This document shows positions 17,900-27,286 of a stretch of 64,000 nt of DNA, piece after piece (within the stretch, counting starts at the first letter, position 1; every line of letters begins with the position of its first letter). The stretch is from Ochrobactrum sp. Q0168 (GTDB lineage: Bacteria > Pseudomonadota > Alphaproteobacteria > Rhizobiales > Rhizobiaceae). The notes under the pieces were generated by a model. It had not been told where the DNA came from, made no database searches, and was given only the letters and a program-made list of their open reading frames with translations. The translations under genes and the position numbers were made by a program. The stretch covers positions 239,186-303,185 of the forward strand of contig NZ_JAELXQ010000004.1 in the NCBI RefSeq assembly GCF_016427605.1. Direction: 5' to 3'.

Positions 17900-19664
17900 G
17901 CGGCCAGAAGAACATCAGTGTCGGCACAGTCACGATGGCGATGATGATAGAAAGCGGCAGTCCAAGACGCGGGTAATCGCTGAATTTGTAACCGCCCGGT
18001 CCCATAACCAGTGTGTTGCACTGATGGCCGATGGGCGTGAGGAAATCGCACCCCGCGCCGATGGCGACCGCCATCAAAAAAGCTTCCGGCTTGAAACCAA
18101 GGCCAGCGGCAAAGCTGGTCGCAATGGGCGCCATGACCAGAACCGTGGCTGCATTGTTGAGAAACGGCGTTACCATCATCGCGGCCACCAGTATCAGCGC
18201 CAGCGCACCAGCGGGTGGTAGCTGGTGGCCTAGGGTGGCAAGCGCTTCCGCAATTAGATCCGTGCCGCCTGTGGTTCTCAGCGCGTCCGAAACCGGTATC
18301 AGTGCGGCCAGCATCACCAGAATTGGGCCGTCGATCTCGTCATAGACTTCGTTGAGTGGGATCACCTTGAACAGCAGCATCGCAACCGCAGCTGCGAAAA
18401 ACGCCACGGCAACCGGCACGAGGCTGAAAGCGGTTGCGCCGATGGCGACAATCAGAATTGCCAGCGGTATCATGCTCTTGCGGACATTTCCAAGCATCAG
18501 CTTGCGCCGCGCCAAGGGCAAAAGTTCGAATTCGGGCAGGAAGGTGGATAGGCTGGCCTGTCTGCCTTGCAGTACCAGCACGTCACCAAAGCGTAGGCGC
18601 ACTTCGCTCAATCGTTCCGTGATGCGTTCGCCCGGACGGCTGACGGCGAGAAGATTGACGTCATAGCGCGCATAAACCTCCAGCCGCTGCGCCGATAGAT
18701 CGACAAGATGCGATTTCTTGCCAAAAACCGCCTCTACCACCTCGATATCAGTGGATCCGCTCGTGTCGTTCGGATCGCGATTTTCCGAGAGCGTGAGCTT
18801 TCCGGCGCTGACGACCGTATCCAGCGCTTTCGGGTCGCCTTCCAGCATGACGATATCGTCTTCGGCAAGGACCGTGTCGGGCAGGGGCGTAATGCGCCCT
18901 TCCTTGCGGATAATGGCTGTGACCATGGCTTCGCCTTCGGCGGGGCGAATAAGTTCTGATATCTGCTTGCCGACCAGCGGAGAGGATTTAGAAACGCGGG
19001 CTTCCGAAGCGTAGTTCTTGATCTTGATGGCTTCGTTAAGCGAAACATTTTCACGGGTGCGTTGCGGCACCAGCCAGTAGAAGCACACGAGATAGACAAG
19101 ACCGACAGCCGCAAGCACAGCGCCGACCGGCGTGAAATCGAACATGGTAAAAGGCTCGCCGACCATCTCGCCACGAATGCGCGAAACGACGATGTTGGGC
19201 GAGGTGCCCACTTGCGTCATCAGCCCGCCGAGCAGCGCGCCGAAGGCCATCGGCATCAGAAATGTCGAGGGCGAGACATTGGAGCGGCGGGCAAACTGAA
19301 ACGCGACAGGAATCATGATCGCCAGCGCGCCGACATTTTTCACGAAAGCCGAAAGGACCGTCACGATGGCGACCAACACGGCAAGCTGCAATCGAACGCT
19401 GTTCATTTCCGGCAAAAACCGCTGGACGGCGAGCTGCATCAGACCGGAACGCGCAACGCCCGCGCTAACGACAAGTGCGCTGCCCACAATGATGACGATG
19501 TCGTCACTGAAACCACTGAACGCCTGATCATAGGGGACGACACCGACCGCGACGGCGAGCAGAAGCGCGCAAAGCGCTACAACGTCATATCGAAACTTGC
19601 CCCAGATAAATGCCCCCATCATGAGTATGATCACAGTGAAGGACAGTATCTGTTGATGAGTCAT
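17892..19664 (-). CDS. SLC13/DASS family permease with TrkA-C domains
   Basis: Large inner-membrane transporter of the divalent anion:Na+ symporter type, 590 aa. The N-terminal half (about residues 1-185) and C-terminal part (about 385-590) are hydrophobic. Between them lie two RCK_C/TrkA-C regulatory domains, visible as SSPLVGKQISEL with DTVLAEDDIVMLEGD and LRFGDVLVLQG. The SNxxTA-like helix-turn motifs appear as VGTSPNIVVSRI and GCDFLTPIGHQCNTLV. Family members carry sulfate or dicarboxylates; the substrate here is not assigned. Convergent with gntK. Confidence 0.88.
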   Translation of the reverse strand: MTHQQILSFTVIILMMGAFIWGKFRYDVVALCALLLAVAVGVVPYDQAFSGFSDDIVIIVGSALVVSAGVARSGLMQLAVQRFLPEMNSVRLQLAVLVAIVTVLSAFVKNVGALAIMIPVAFQFARRSNVSPSTFLMPMAFGALLGGLMTQVGTSPNIVVSRIRGEMVGEPFTMFDFTPVGAVLAAVGLVYLVCFYWLVPQRTRENVSLNEAIKIKNYASEARVSKSSPLVGKQISELIRPAEGEAMVTAIIRKEGRITPLPDTVLAEDDIVMLEGDPKALDTVVSAGKLTLSENRDPNDTSGSTDIEVVEAVFGKKSHLVDLSAQRLEVYARYDVNLLAVSRPGERITERLSEVRLRFGDVLVLQGRQASLSTFLPEFELLPLARRKLMLGNVRKSMIPLAILIVAIGATAFSLVPVAVAFFAAAVAMLLFKVIPLNEVYDEIDGPILVMLAALIPVSDALRTTGGTDLIAEALATLGHQLPPAGALALILVAAMMVTPFLNNAATVLVMAPIATSFAAGLGFKPEAFLMAVAIGAGCDFLTPIGHQCNTLVMGPGGYKFSDYPRLGLPLSIIIAIVTVPTLMFFWPLS

Positions 19665-19779
19665 TCAGCACGCATTCCAGAAATGAGAAAATTATTCCTG
19701 TTCTGTGTAACGCATAAAATTTCAAACGGAAATTGATTATTCAGGCAGTGCAAATATTGCGCGCTGCAGAAAACAGGTC

Positions 19780-19809
19780 GTCTTGCGCTCTGGTTGCAGA
19801 GCGCAAGAC
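19780..19809 (-). terminator. Intrinsic terminator of the ugp operon
   Basis: A perfect 13-bp stem (GTCTTGCGCTCTG and complement) with a 4-nt loop lies 8 bp past the ugpC stop. On the minus strand a short TTTT run follows a few bases after the stem. Confidence 0.8.
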
Positions 19810-19817
19810 TGTTCCAA

Positions 19818-20873
19818 TCAGTCACCGATACGGCGGCCATTCGCATCGAAAAGATGCACGTTCTGGGCCGAAGCGCCGACCTTCACGACTTCATCGATTG
19901 CGTGACCCGAGCGTCCGGCTACGCGGAAGACCAGCGGTTTTCCATCGGAAAGCGAACCATGGATAAAGCTTTCCGCGCCGACCAGCTCAATCGCGTCGAT
20001 GCGCACATCGGCGTTGAAACCGTCTGCTGCCGGTTCCCCCGCTTCGATGATGCGCATGTCTTCCGGACGTACCCCGAGCGTGAAACTGCTCGACGGGACG
20101 CTAATGGCGCTGCCCGGCTGCCAGAGCGTGCTTACGCCGCTTTCCAGCAAGTTCATCGACGGCGAACCGATGAAGGTCGCAACGAAGGTCGAGGCAGGCT
20201 TCTCGTAAAGCTCAATGGGCGTGCCAACCTGCTCGATATTCCCGGCATTCAGCACCACGAGACGGTCAGCCATGGTCATGGCTTCCATCTGGTCATGGGT
20301 CACATAGACACTAGTCGTGCCGAGCGAGCGCTGCAGACGCTTGATCTCGACGCGCATCTGCACCCGCAACTTGGCATCGAGATTAGACAGCGGTTCATCG
20401 AACAGGAATGCCGCCGGTTCGCGCACAATGGCGCGGCCCATGGCGACACGCTGGCGCTGCCCGCCCGAAAGCTGGCGCGGCTTGCGGTCCAGAAACTGCT
20501 CGATCTCCAGCGCCTTGGCAGCCTTGGCGATCCGGTGTTCGATCTCGTCTTTCGGCGTTTTGCGGTTTCTCAAGCCATAGGCGAGGTTGTCGCGCACAGT
20601 CATATGCGGGTAGAGCGCATAGTTCTGGAACACCATGGCGATGTCGCGCTCAGCTGGTTCGACATCGTTGACCACTCGGTCGCCAATGGCAATCGTGCCG
20701 CCGGTGATGCCTTCCAGTCCTGCAATCATGCGCAGAAGCGTGGACTTGCCGCAGCCGGACGGGCCGACGAGAACGACAAATTCGCCATCCTGAATATCCA
20801 GTGAAACGCCTTTGATGACTTCAATATTGCCGCCATAGCTCTTGCGGACATTATCAAGAACGATCTTGCTCAT
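19818..20873 (-). CDS. ugpC: sn-glycerol-3-phosphate ABC transporter ATP-binding protein UgpC
   Basis: ATPase of the glycerol-3-phosphate importer (MalK/CUT1 class), 351 aa, the usual length. Walker A GPSGCGKS is at residues 37-44, [17 protein letters not shown] is the signature and [11 protein letters not shown]alker B. A C-terminal TOBE/regulatory domain follows (about 240-351). ATG 20873 shares one base with the ugpE stop (TAATG), so translation is coupled; upstream in-frame sequence would overlap ugpE and is rejected. Last gene of ugpBAEC. Confidence 0.95.
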   Translation of the reverse strand: MSKIVLDNVRKSYGGNIEVIKGVSLDIQDGEFVVLVGPSGCGKSTLLRMIAGLEGITGGTIAIGDRVVNDVEPAERDIAMVFQNYALYPHMTVRDNLAYGLRNRKTPKDEIEHRIAKAAKALEIEQFLDRKPRQLSGGQRQRVAMGRAIVREPAAFLFDEPLSNLDAKLRVQMRVEIKRLQRSLGTTSVYVTHDQMEAMTMADRLVVLNAGNIEQVGTPIELYEKPASTFVATFIGSPSMNLLESGVSTLWQPGSAISVPSSSFTLGVRPEDMRIIEAGEPAADGFNADVRIDAIELVGAESFIHGSLSDGKPLVFRVAGRSGHAIDEVVKVGASAQNVHLFDANGRRIGD

Positions 20874-21721
20874 TATTTTTCCGTTTCCACGAGACCTTTG
20901 ACGAACCAGCGCTGCATCAGCACGACAACGAGGATCGGCGGGATGATGGCCAGAATTGCCGTTACCATGACATAGTTCCACGGGGTGGAAGCGTCGGCCC
21001 AATCGACCATGCGGCGCAGGCCGATGATGATGGTGTTCATTTTCGCGTCATTGGTCACGAGCAGCGGCCAGAGATACTGGGTCCATCCGTAAATGAAGAG
21101 AATGACGAAAAGCGCCGCGATATTCGTTTTCGACAGCGGCAGGAGAATATCGCGCATGAACCGGAACGGCCCTGCATTGTCGATACGAGCGGCTTCGACC
21201 AGTTCTCCTGGAATGGTGAGAAAGAACTGCCGGAACAGGAATGTCGCGGTCGCCGATGCCATCAGAGGCAGTGTCAGCCCTGCATATGTATCGATCATGC
21301 CGAGATCGACGATGACCTTGTAGGTCGGCAGGATGCGCACTTCGACCGGCAGCATCAGCGTCACAAAAATCATCCAGAAGAAGAACATGCGCAGCGGAAA
21401 GCGGAAGAAGACAATCGCAAAAGCCGACATGAACGAGATGATGATCTTGCCGATGGCAATCGCCATCGCGACGACGAACGAGTTCCACAGCAGCCTTTCA
21501 AGGCTGACGCCGACAACGCGCTCCACGCCGCCGAATATGGCGTCGTTATAGTTCTCGACAAGGTGATTGCCGGGCAGGAGAGAGATCGGCGGACGGATGA
21601 TTTCCGAAGAACTCATCGTCGAGGCGACGAAGGTGTAATAAATCGGAAAGGCGACGATGATGATCCCGATGATCAGGATCAGATGGCCAATCAGATTGGA
21701 GATGGGGCGTTTTTCGATCAT
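20873..21721 (-). CDS. ugpE: sn-glycerol-3-phosphate ABC transporter permease UgpE
   Basis: Second permease subunit of the glycerol-3-phosphate transporter, 282 aa with six membrane segments. The binding-protein-dependent permease (EAA) loop is seen as [23 protein letters not shown] at about residues 185-207. It lies 11 bp after ugpA and overlaps ugpC by one base. The call is supported by family features and operon order B-A-E-C. Confidence 0.95.
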   Translation of the reverse strand: MIEKRPISNLIGHLILIIGIIIVAFPIYYTFVASTMSSSEIIRPPISLLPGNHLVENYNDAIFGGVERVVGVSLERLLWNSFVVAMAIAIGKIIISFMSAFAIVFFRFPLRMFFFWMIFVTLMLPVEVRILPTYKVIVDLGMIDTYAGLTLPLMASATATFLFRQFFLTIPGELVEAARIDNAGPFRFMRDILLPLSKTNIAALFVILFIYGWTQYLWPLLVTNDAKMNTIIIGLRRMVDWADASTPWNYVMVTAILAIIPPILVVVLMQRWFVKGLVETEK

Positions 21722-21732
21722 GACCGCCTCGC

Positions 21733-22614
21733 TTACGAATAATGTACGCGCTTCTCGACGAAGCGGAACTGGAAAGCAGTCAGGGCGATGACGATGGCCA
21801 TCAGGATGACCGACTGGGCGGACGACGAGCCGAGGTTCAGATTGACGAAGCCGTCATTATAAACCTTGTAGACCAGCGTTTCCGTGGCCTTGGCAGGACC
21901 GCCCCCTGTGACGGCGTGGATGATGCCGAACGTGTCGAAAAAGGCATAAGTCGTGTTGACCACCAGCAGGAAGAAAGAGGTTGGGGCCAGCAGCGGAAAC
22001 ACGATGGTCCAGAAGCGCCGCGCTCCGCGCGCGCCGTCGATGGCTGCCGCTTCGATCAACGACTTAGGAATTGCCTGCAAGCCTGCGACAAAAAACAGGA
22101 AATTGTAGGAAATCTGTTTCCATGCAGCGGCGAAAACAACGAGGCCCATGGCCTGATTGCCGTCGAGAAGCGGATCCCAAGCAACGCCATTGCGACGCAA
22201 TATATAGGCAAGCGTGCCCATAGCCGGGTTGAACATGAACAGCCACAGCATACCGGCGACGGCAGGCGCCACCGCATAGGGCCAGATCAGCAATGTACGA
22301 TAAAGGGTCTTGCCGCGTATGACGCGGTCAGCCGCAGTCGCCAGCAACAAGGCGGCACCCATGGCAAGAAGTGCGGTCAGGACGTTGAAGACAATCGTGA
22401 CCCTAAAGGAATGCAGATAGTTCGGGTCCGAGAGAACCGCGCTGAAATTTGCCAGTCCCACGAAGGTGGATTTCAGGCCGAACGCGTCTTCACGCATGAA
22501 GGACTGATAGATGGCCTGACTGGCCGGCCAGAAGAAGAACACCAGCGTCAGCGCGATCTGCGGCGCCAGCAGCAAATAGGGTAAGATCTTGTTGGGGAAC
22601 GTGACTTTCTGCAC
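21733..22614 (-). CDS. ugpA: sn-glycerol-3-phosphate ABC transporter permease UgpA
   Basis: First permease subunit, 293 aa, six membrane segments, EAA loop at [24 protein letters not shown]. The start is taken as GTG 22614 ([12 protein letters not shown] follows), with AGGA about ten bases upstream, giving the length I recall for Brucella UgpA. An in-frame ATG at 22656 falls in the loop of a terminator-like hairpin (22633-22667) and would leave no leader for a ribosome site, so it is rejected. Confidence 0.93.
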   Translation of the reverse strand: MQKVTFPNKILPYLLLAPQIALTLVFFFWPASQAIYQSFMREDAFGLKSTFVGLANFSAVLSDPNYLHSFRVTIVFNVLTALLAMGAALLLATAADRVIRGKTLYRTLLIWPYAVAPAVAGMLWLFMFNPAMGTLAYILRRNGVAWDPLLDGNQAMGLVVFAAAWKQISYNFLFFVAGLQAIPKSLIEAAAIDGARGARRFWTIVFPLLAPTSFFLLVVNTTYAFFDTFGIIHAVTGGGPAKATETLVYKVYNDGFVNLNLGSSSAQSVILMAIVIALTAFQFRFVEKRVHYS

Positions 22615-22632
22615 GGGCGATTTCCTTGCAGG

Positions 22633-22667
22633 AAACAAAGCCGCCCGCTCAATCATGAGCAGGCGGC
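22633..22667 (-). terminator. Terminator/attenuator-like hairpin between ugpB and ugpA
   Basis: An 11-pair stem (GCCGCCTGCTC with GAGCGGGCGGC, one G-U pair) with a 6-nt loop is followed on the minus strand by TTTGTTT. It lies 18 bp after the ugpB stop and just before ugpA. It probably reduces read-through so that the binding protein is made in excess. Confidence 0.75.
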
Positions 22668-22684
22668 ATTGCTTGATTTAAAAC

Positions 22685-23986
22685 TTATTGCGCGGCTGCA
22701 ATCGCTTCGTTGCCGCGTTTGACGGCGTTTTCAAGCGCGGTCTTCGCGTCCTGCTTGCCGCCAAGCATGGCTTCGAACTCCTCGTTCAGGATGTCACGCA
22801 CCTGCGGCAGGTTGACGAGGCGTACGCCCTTGGAGTTCTCGGTCGGAGCCTTGCCCATCATCTGAAGGATCGGCGTTTCGCGGCCCGGATTCTTTTCATA
22901 GAAATCCGACTTCTTGGTTTCTTCATAAGCAGCCAGCGTTACCGGCAGATAGCCGGACTTCTCGTGCAGCTTGACCTGAATTTTGGTCTGCGACAGGAAG
23001 TTGAAGAACTGCGCAATGCCCTTGTACTGGTCGTCGCTGAGACCAGCGAAAACCCATAGCGCCGCACCGCCGGGGATGGTGTTCTGTGGCCCATGACCTT
23101 CATAATAAGGCAACTGGCCGATGCCGTAATTGATGCCGGATTTGACCACATCGCCGAGACCGCCGGATGATTCCGTCAGCATGGCGCATTCGCCCGAGGT
23201 GAAGAGCTGCTTTGCTTCCGACGTGCGTCCGCCGTAGCGGAATGCGCCATCCTTGGCGAGATCGGCAATCGACTGGAAATGCTGGATGTAAAGCGGTGAA
23301 TTGATTTCCAGCTTCACATCGGTGCCGCCGAGACCGTTTTCGTTGGTGCCATAGGGCACATTGTTCCAGGCTGCGAAGTTTTCGGTCTGAATCCAGGTCA
23401 GCCAGGTCGAGGTGAAGCCGCACGGGGCAGCACCGCTCGTCTTGATCTTCTTGGCGGCTTCAAACACTTCCGGCCAGGTTTTTGGCGGGTTGTTTTCATC
23501 CAGGCCTGCCTTCTTGAAGGCATCCTTGTTGTAATAGAGGATCGGCGATGAGGAATTATACGGGAAGGACAGCATGGTGCCGTCCGGCTTGGAGTAATAA
23601 GCCACGATACCCGGCAGATATTGCGACTTGTCGAACTTGAAGCCACCCTTTTCCAGCACTTCGGCGGCTGGAACCACGGCGCCTTCTGCACCCATCATCA
23701 CGCCGCTGCCAGCGTCGAAAACCTGAAGGATTGCCGGCGGCTGCTTGGAACGGAACGCAGCGATGCCGGCGTTCAACGTTTCAGGGTAGCTGCCCTTATA
23801 GACCGGAACGATCTTGTAATCGCTCTGGCTTTCATTGAACTCCTTGGTGAGTTCGTTGATCATTTCGTTATTGGCGCCGGTCATGCCGTGCCACCAGGAC
23901 AATTCGGTCTGGGCAGATGCCTGCGAACCGATGCAAAGAGCAAGAACGCCTGTGAGCGCGGAAGTCGAGATCAGACGGGTAAGCAT
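22685..23986 (-). CDS. ugpB: sn-glycerol-3-phosphate-binding periplasmic protein UgpB
   Basis: Periplasmic receptor for glycerol-3-phosphate and glycerophosphodiesters, 433 aa. Signal peptide ends at ASAQ; the mature protein starts TELSWWHGMTGANNEMINEL, matching UgpB proteins. It also contains the PYNSSSPILYYNKDAFKKAG and GGAALWVFAGLS segments of this binding-protein class. GAGGAAAC precedes ATG 23986. First gene of the operon. I did not see a convincing Pho box upstream. Confidence 0.95.
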   Translation of the reverse strand: MLTRLISTSALTGVLALCIGSQASAQTELSWWHGMTGANNEMINELTKEFNESQSDYKIVPVYKGSYPETLNAGIAAFRSKQPPAILQVFDAGSGVMMGAEGAVVPAAEVLEKGGFKFDKSQYLPGIVAYYSKPDGTMLSFPYNSSSPILYYNKDAFKKAGLDENNPPKTWPEVFEAAKKIKTSGAAPCGFTSTWLTWIQTENFAAWNNVPYGTNENGLGGTDVKLEINSPLYIQHFQSIADLAKDGAFRYGGRTSEAKQLFTSGECAMLTESSGGLGDVVKSGINYGIGQLPYYEGHGPQNTIPGGAALWVFAGLSDDQYKGIAQFFNFLSQTKIQVKLHEKSGYLPVTLAAYEETKKSDFYEKNPGRETPILQMMGKAPTENSKGVRLVNLPQVRDILNEEFEAMLGGKQDAKTALENAVKRGNEAIAAAQ

Positions 23987-24280
23987 GTTTCCTCCTCATG
24001 CTGATTGGCTGCATTCTGGCGTGGCCGATCCCGGCGTATCCGGTTTGCGCAACCCTGTTTTTATCTAGCGCTTATATGAATGCAATTTTTCGTGAAGGAT
24101 CAACCTTCGATTTTCCCAATGCCAGAGTAAACCCGAAAATAGTAGCTCTAAAAAAGAAAAAAATCGAAAGCCTCGCGAAAAATTGTGAAGGGCTGTGGAT
24201 TATCTACAGGCTTGATGCCGATGATAGAAGGAGGGCGGAACAGTAGCGGAGACCACCGCGGCTGACTTGAGTGAAAAAAG
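23987..24280. other. ugpB promoter region and gene-free stretch
   Basis: About 290 bp of mostly AT-rich sequence without a supportable gene. It should contain the ugp promoter. No tandem CTGTCAT-type Pho-box repeats are evident by eye. Confidence 0.4.
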
Positions 24281-24305
24281 AAAGGAGGCGTAGAAGGCCT
24301 CCTTT
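24281..24305 (-). terminator. Intrinsic terminator of the M19 dipeptidase gene
   Basis: AAAGGAGGC pairs perfectly with GCCTCCTTT around a 7-nt loop. On the minus strand it is followed by CTTTTTTC, a canonical U-tract. Confidence 0.85.
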
Positions 24306-24339
24306 ATACGGTGTTGGGGTTTACAGGACTGTTCGGGAC

Positions 24340-25380
24340 TTATGCGCCCCATGTGCGTTCAAGCACATTGATCCAGTTTCCATGAGCCAGTTTGACGATG
24401 GATGCATCGTCATAACCATGGGCGCGGAAGGTCTCGATCACGCGCGGAAGGTCGGCGACGCTGTGCAGTCTGTTAGAGATCGTCGTGCCGTCGAAGTCCG
24501 AACCCAGTGCAAGATGGTCGATGCCGATGCGATTGACGATATAGTCAGCATGGCGCACCAGTTCGTTCAGATCGGTATTTGGGTCGCGCCTGCCATCTTC
24601 GCGCAGAAAGCCGACGCCGAAATTCAGGCCGACAAGGCCGCCAGTGTCGCGAATGGCGTCAAGCTGCCGGTCTGTGAGATTGCGGCTCTGCTGGCAAAGC
24701 GTATGGGCGTTGGAATGCGATGCCACCAGCGGCGCATCGGACAGCGCTGCGATATCCCAGAACCCTTTTTCATTCATATGGGAAAGATCGATCATGATCT
24801 TCAATTCATTGCAGGTGCGGATGAGCGCTTTGCCGTGATCAGTCAGGCCCGGTCCGATATCCGGCGACGAAGGAAAGCGGAACGGGATGCCATGGGCAAA
24901 AATATTGGGGCGGCTCCAGACCGGGCCGAGTGTTCGGAGGCCCGCCGCATGCAGCACATAAAGCGCGTCGAGGCTTTCATCGAAAGCTTCCACCCCTTCA
25001 ATATGAAAGACAGAAGCAAAGATGCCCTTGGCGAAAGCATCGCGAATGTCCGCAGCCGTCCGGCAGATGCGAACCTGTCCTTCCGACTTGCGCGCGATAT
25101 TTTGCAGGATAGCCGCCATGCCCAGCGTCGCCTTCATGGCGTCCGGCTGGCTCGGCGTCGGCAGATTGCCGTCACTATCCAGCGCATGGGAGGGGGACGG
25201 AACATAGACCGCGCATAGTCCGCCGCCGAGACCGCCCCTGCGGGCGCGGGGCAGGTCGATATGTCCAACATCTTCGCCTTCGAGGAAGCGCTTTTCAGGC
25301 GCGGGCTTGTTGGAAGACCACAGGCGCAGCAGAACGTCATTGTGCCCATCGAATACCGGAATCAATTGTTCTGTCGCCAT
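24340..25380 (-). CDS. Membrane dipeptidase (renal dipeptidase family, M19)
   Basis: Zinc-dependent dipeptidase of 346 aa. The binuclear metal site is suggested by DGHND (His13, Asp15), FHIEGVEAF (bridging Glu) and the later MIDLSHMNEKGFWDIA and VASHSNAH histidines. GSDFDG near the C-terminus matches the family. M19 enzymes cleave dipeptides including ones with a C-terminal D-amino acid, and many bacterial members are cytoplasmic. No signal peptide is visible here. It is divergent from a D-aminopeptidase-like gene, which fits a shared role with D-amino-acid peptides. Confidence 0.93.
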   Translation of the reverse strand: MATEQLIPVFDGHNDVLLRLWSSNKPAPEKRFLEGEDVGHIDLPRARRGGLGGGLCAVYVPSPSHALDSDGNLPTPSQPDAMKATLGMAAILQNIARKSEGQVRICRTAADIRDAFAKGIFASVFHIEGVEAFDESLDALYVLHAAGLRTLGPVWSRPNIFAHGIPFRFPSSPDIGPGLTDHGKALIRTCNELKIMIDLSHMNEKGFWDIAALSDAPLVASHSNAHTLCQQSRNLTDRQLDAIRDTGGLVGLNFGVGFLREDGRRDPNTDLNELVRHADYIVNRIGIDHLALGSDFDGTTISNRLHSVADLPRVIETFRAHGYDDASIVKLAHGNWINVLERTWGA

Positions 25381-25474
25381 GTTGGGAGTTTTCCTTCACG
25401 CTGATCATTCAGTTCAAGGGCGTAGTGGACCCGCAGACGGCAAATTGCAAACGAGTTTTCTGCAACATGTGTCT

Positions 25475-25490
25475 CACACCGTACAGTGTG
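25475..25490. promoter_or_regulatory. Candidate operator between M19 and DAP-like genes
   Basis: A 16-bp near-palindrome, CACACCGTACAGTGTG, with only one mismatched symmetric pair, sits in the divergent intergenic region. It could bind a dimeric regulator; no regulator gene is adjacent. Confidence 0.35.
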
Positions 25491-25672
25491 GCGGTCTTGC
25501 GTGGACAAGAGAATCCCATTTATCTGCGGTCGGCCATTATCCCATGGAATGCTGCCGCAATGTTTCTTGAGACAGTGAACATTCGGCATCCGGGATCGTG
25601 GAACAGCTCGGCGGCGGGGGAATTGCGCATGCATGGAGCGTTGAAATGCAAGAGCTGTCTGACGGAGATTTT

Positions 25673-27181
25673 ATGCCAATGCATGCGGACTGGAACGCTG
25701 GCTCACAGGCTGCGAAGGTCTATTCGAGAAGCTGGGCGAAGGATGAGCCCGGCGGTGTGATTATCGGTTTTGATCTGGACGGGGTCAAATTCGCTTATGC
25801 GGGCGGCCTGGAAAGTCTCGCAACGGGAGTTCCCTTTACGGCCAATACGGTCGTGCGCTACGCATCCATCACCAAGCATTTGTTCTGCGCCATGGTTCTC
25901 AGCCATAGCGATGTCATAAGCCTCGATGATCGCCTCGGTGATCATCTGCCGGAGCTGCAAAGTCCACTGGCCGATGTGACTGTGGGCCGCGCGCTCGACA
26001 TGACTGGCGGTTTGCCCGATGCGCGCGAATGCCTGACATTGCTTGGTCTTTCCGTCTACACCCAGACCGAAGCGAACCAGCTTCTCGATTTTCTCGCTTC
26101 GCTGACGCGGCTCAATTTTGAAGCGGGTAGCGAAATCTCCTATTCCAACACCGGCTATCGGCTTGTTGAAGCCGCGCTGGAGCGCAAGGGTTTGCGCTTC
26201 CGCGATTTCATACAGTCAGAAATCTCGGCGCCGCTTGGCCTTTCCATCGACGCGCCTGACCTCTGGAACGATCCTATCAAGGGACTGGCGCCGGGTTACT
26301 GGCATTCGGACGATAGATGGCAATTGAGCGCTGCTGGCTTGCATCTTTCCGCTTCGGGCTGTCTAGTCGGCAGTGGCATGGCCTTGACCATCTGGGCGCA
26401 GGCGCTTCTGGAGGGCGAGGGCGCCTACAAGGGATTGCTCGCAAAACTGTCTGCGGAACGCACCCTCTCGAACGGACGCCCGACGGGCTATGGTCTCGGC
26501 CTGCGCTGGAATGGGATCGACGGCAAGGCATTTGTCGGACACGGCGGTTCGCATCCCGGGTACAAGAGCTATTTTCTGCTCGATCCGGTTGCGAAAAGCG
26601 GCATGGTTGTTGTGTCCAACCGCGAGGACGCCGACACTTATAAGATTGCGCGCGACTGTATGGTCGCCCTCTATAGCTTGCAGCTGCCCGATACCGATTG
26701 CACGATCCCCGACGGATTGTACATCGCCGAGACCGGGCCGCTATGGCTGGAAATGCGCAACGGTGTCGCCAATTGCCTTGATGCTCAGGAAACGCTCTAC
26801 AGCGTTGGCGATGGCTGGTTCTCGTCGCTTTCCGCGTCGTCGCCGGTCAAGCTGCGCTGGACGGGCGAGGTGCTAGAAGGTGAAATCGGCTATGCTCCTT
26901 GCCGCCTGAAACCGGCATCGGTGACGCCTGCCGGAAGAGAACTGGATGGCCACTGGCAGGCATCGGCCTATGGTGCCAGTTTCGACATCAGGGACGGGCA
27001 TGTGATATGGGGCATCGGTCCCACACGCCGCGCCATACCGCTGGAAGACATGGGCAATGGGCGCGCGCTCTTCACGCTGCAAGACGGCCCGTGGGCGCGA
27101 CGCGTCTGTCTGCACCAGCTCGACGAAAATCGTCTCGAACTGGTTTTGAGCCGCAGCCGCATGATGGAATATCGCCGCTGA
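25673..27181 (+). CDS. Serine hydrolase related to D-aminopeptidase DAP (S12, beta-lactamase fold)
   Basis: Penicillin-recognising-fold hydrolase, 502 aa from ATG 25673 (GGAG at 25664-25667). The catalytic set is Ser65-x-x-Lys68 (SITK), Tyr157-Ser-Asn159 and His290-Gly-Gly. This nearly matches the Ser62/Lys65/Tyr153/His287 spacing known for the 520-aa D-aminopeptidase of Ochrobactrum anthropi. About 175 further C-terminal residues would form the beta-barrel domains of that family. No signal peptide. The likely role is hydrolysis of peptides with N-terminal D-amino acids; the divergent M19 dipeptidase supports this. A generic esterase role cannot be excluded. In-frame starts at 25598 and 25646 exist. 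Confidence 0.8.
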   Translation: MPMHADWNAGSQAAKVYSRSWAKDEPGGVIIGFDLDGVKFAYAGGLESLATGVPFTANTVVRYASITKHLFCAMVLSHSDVISLDDRLGDHLPELQSPLADVTVGRALDMTGGLPDARECLTLLGLSVYTQTEANQLLDFLASLTRLNFEAGSEISYSNTGYRLVEAALERKGLRFRDFIQSEISAPLGLSIDAPDLWNDPIKGLAPGYWHSDDRWQLSAAGLHLSASGCLVGSGMALTIWAQALLEGEGAYKGLLAKLSAERTLSNGRPTGYGLGLRWNGIDGKAFVGHGGSHPGYKSYFLLDPVAKSGMVVVSNREDADTYKIARDCMVALYSLQLPDTDCTIPDGLYIAETGPLWLEMRNGVANCLDAQETLYSVGDGWFSSLSASSPVKLRWTGEVLEGEIGYAPCRLKPASVTPAGRELDGHWQASAYGASFDIRDGHVIWGIGPTRRAIPLEDMGNGRALFTLQDGPWARRVCLHQLDENRLELVLSRSRMMEYRR

Positions 27182-27202
27182 CAACGCGGTATTGTTATCG
27201 CA

Positions 27203-27235
27203 GACGCGGCGGAAGGGCGACCTTACCGCCGCGTC
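27203..27235 (+). terminator. Long hairpin between the DAP-like and adenine deaminase genes
   Basis: GACGCGGCGG pairs perfectly with its complement; inside it AAGG pairs with CCTT around a GCGA tetraloop, leaving one bulged A. Only a weak TTGCATT tail follows. It could terminate the DAP-like transcript or structure the adenine deaminase leader. Confidence 0.55.
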
Positions 27236-27286
27236 TTGCATTATGATAACCTCTTTCAATTGATTCAGGTGCGAACGGAGTACGAG

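Noticed and set aside
23987..24280. A Pho box upstream of ugpB
   Set aside because: No tandem CTGTCAT-like direct repeats with the right spacing could be found by eye, so none is annotated although ugp operons are often PhoB-regulated.
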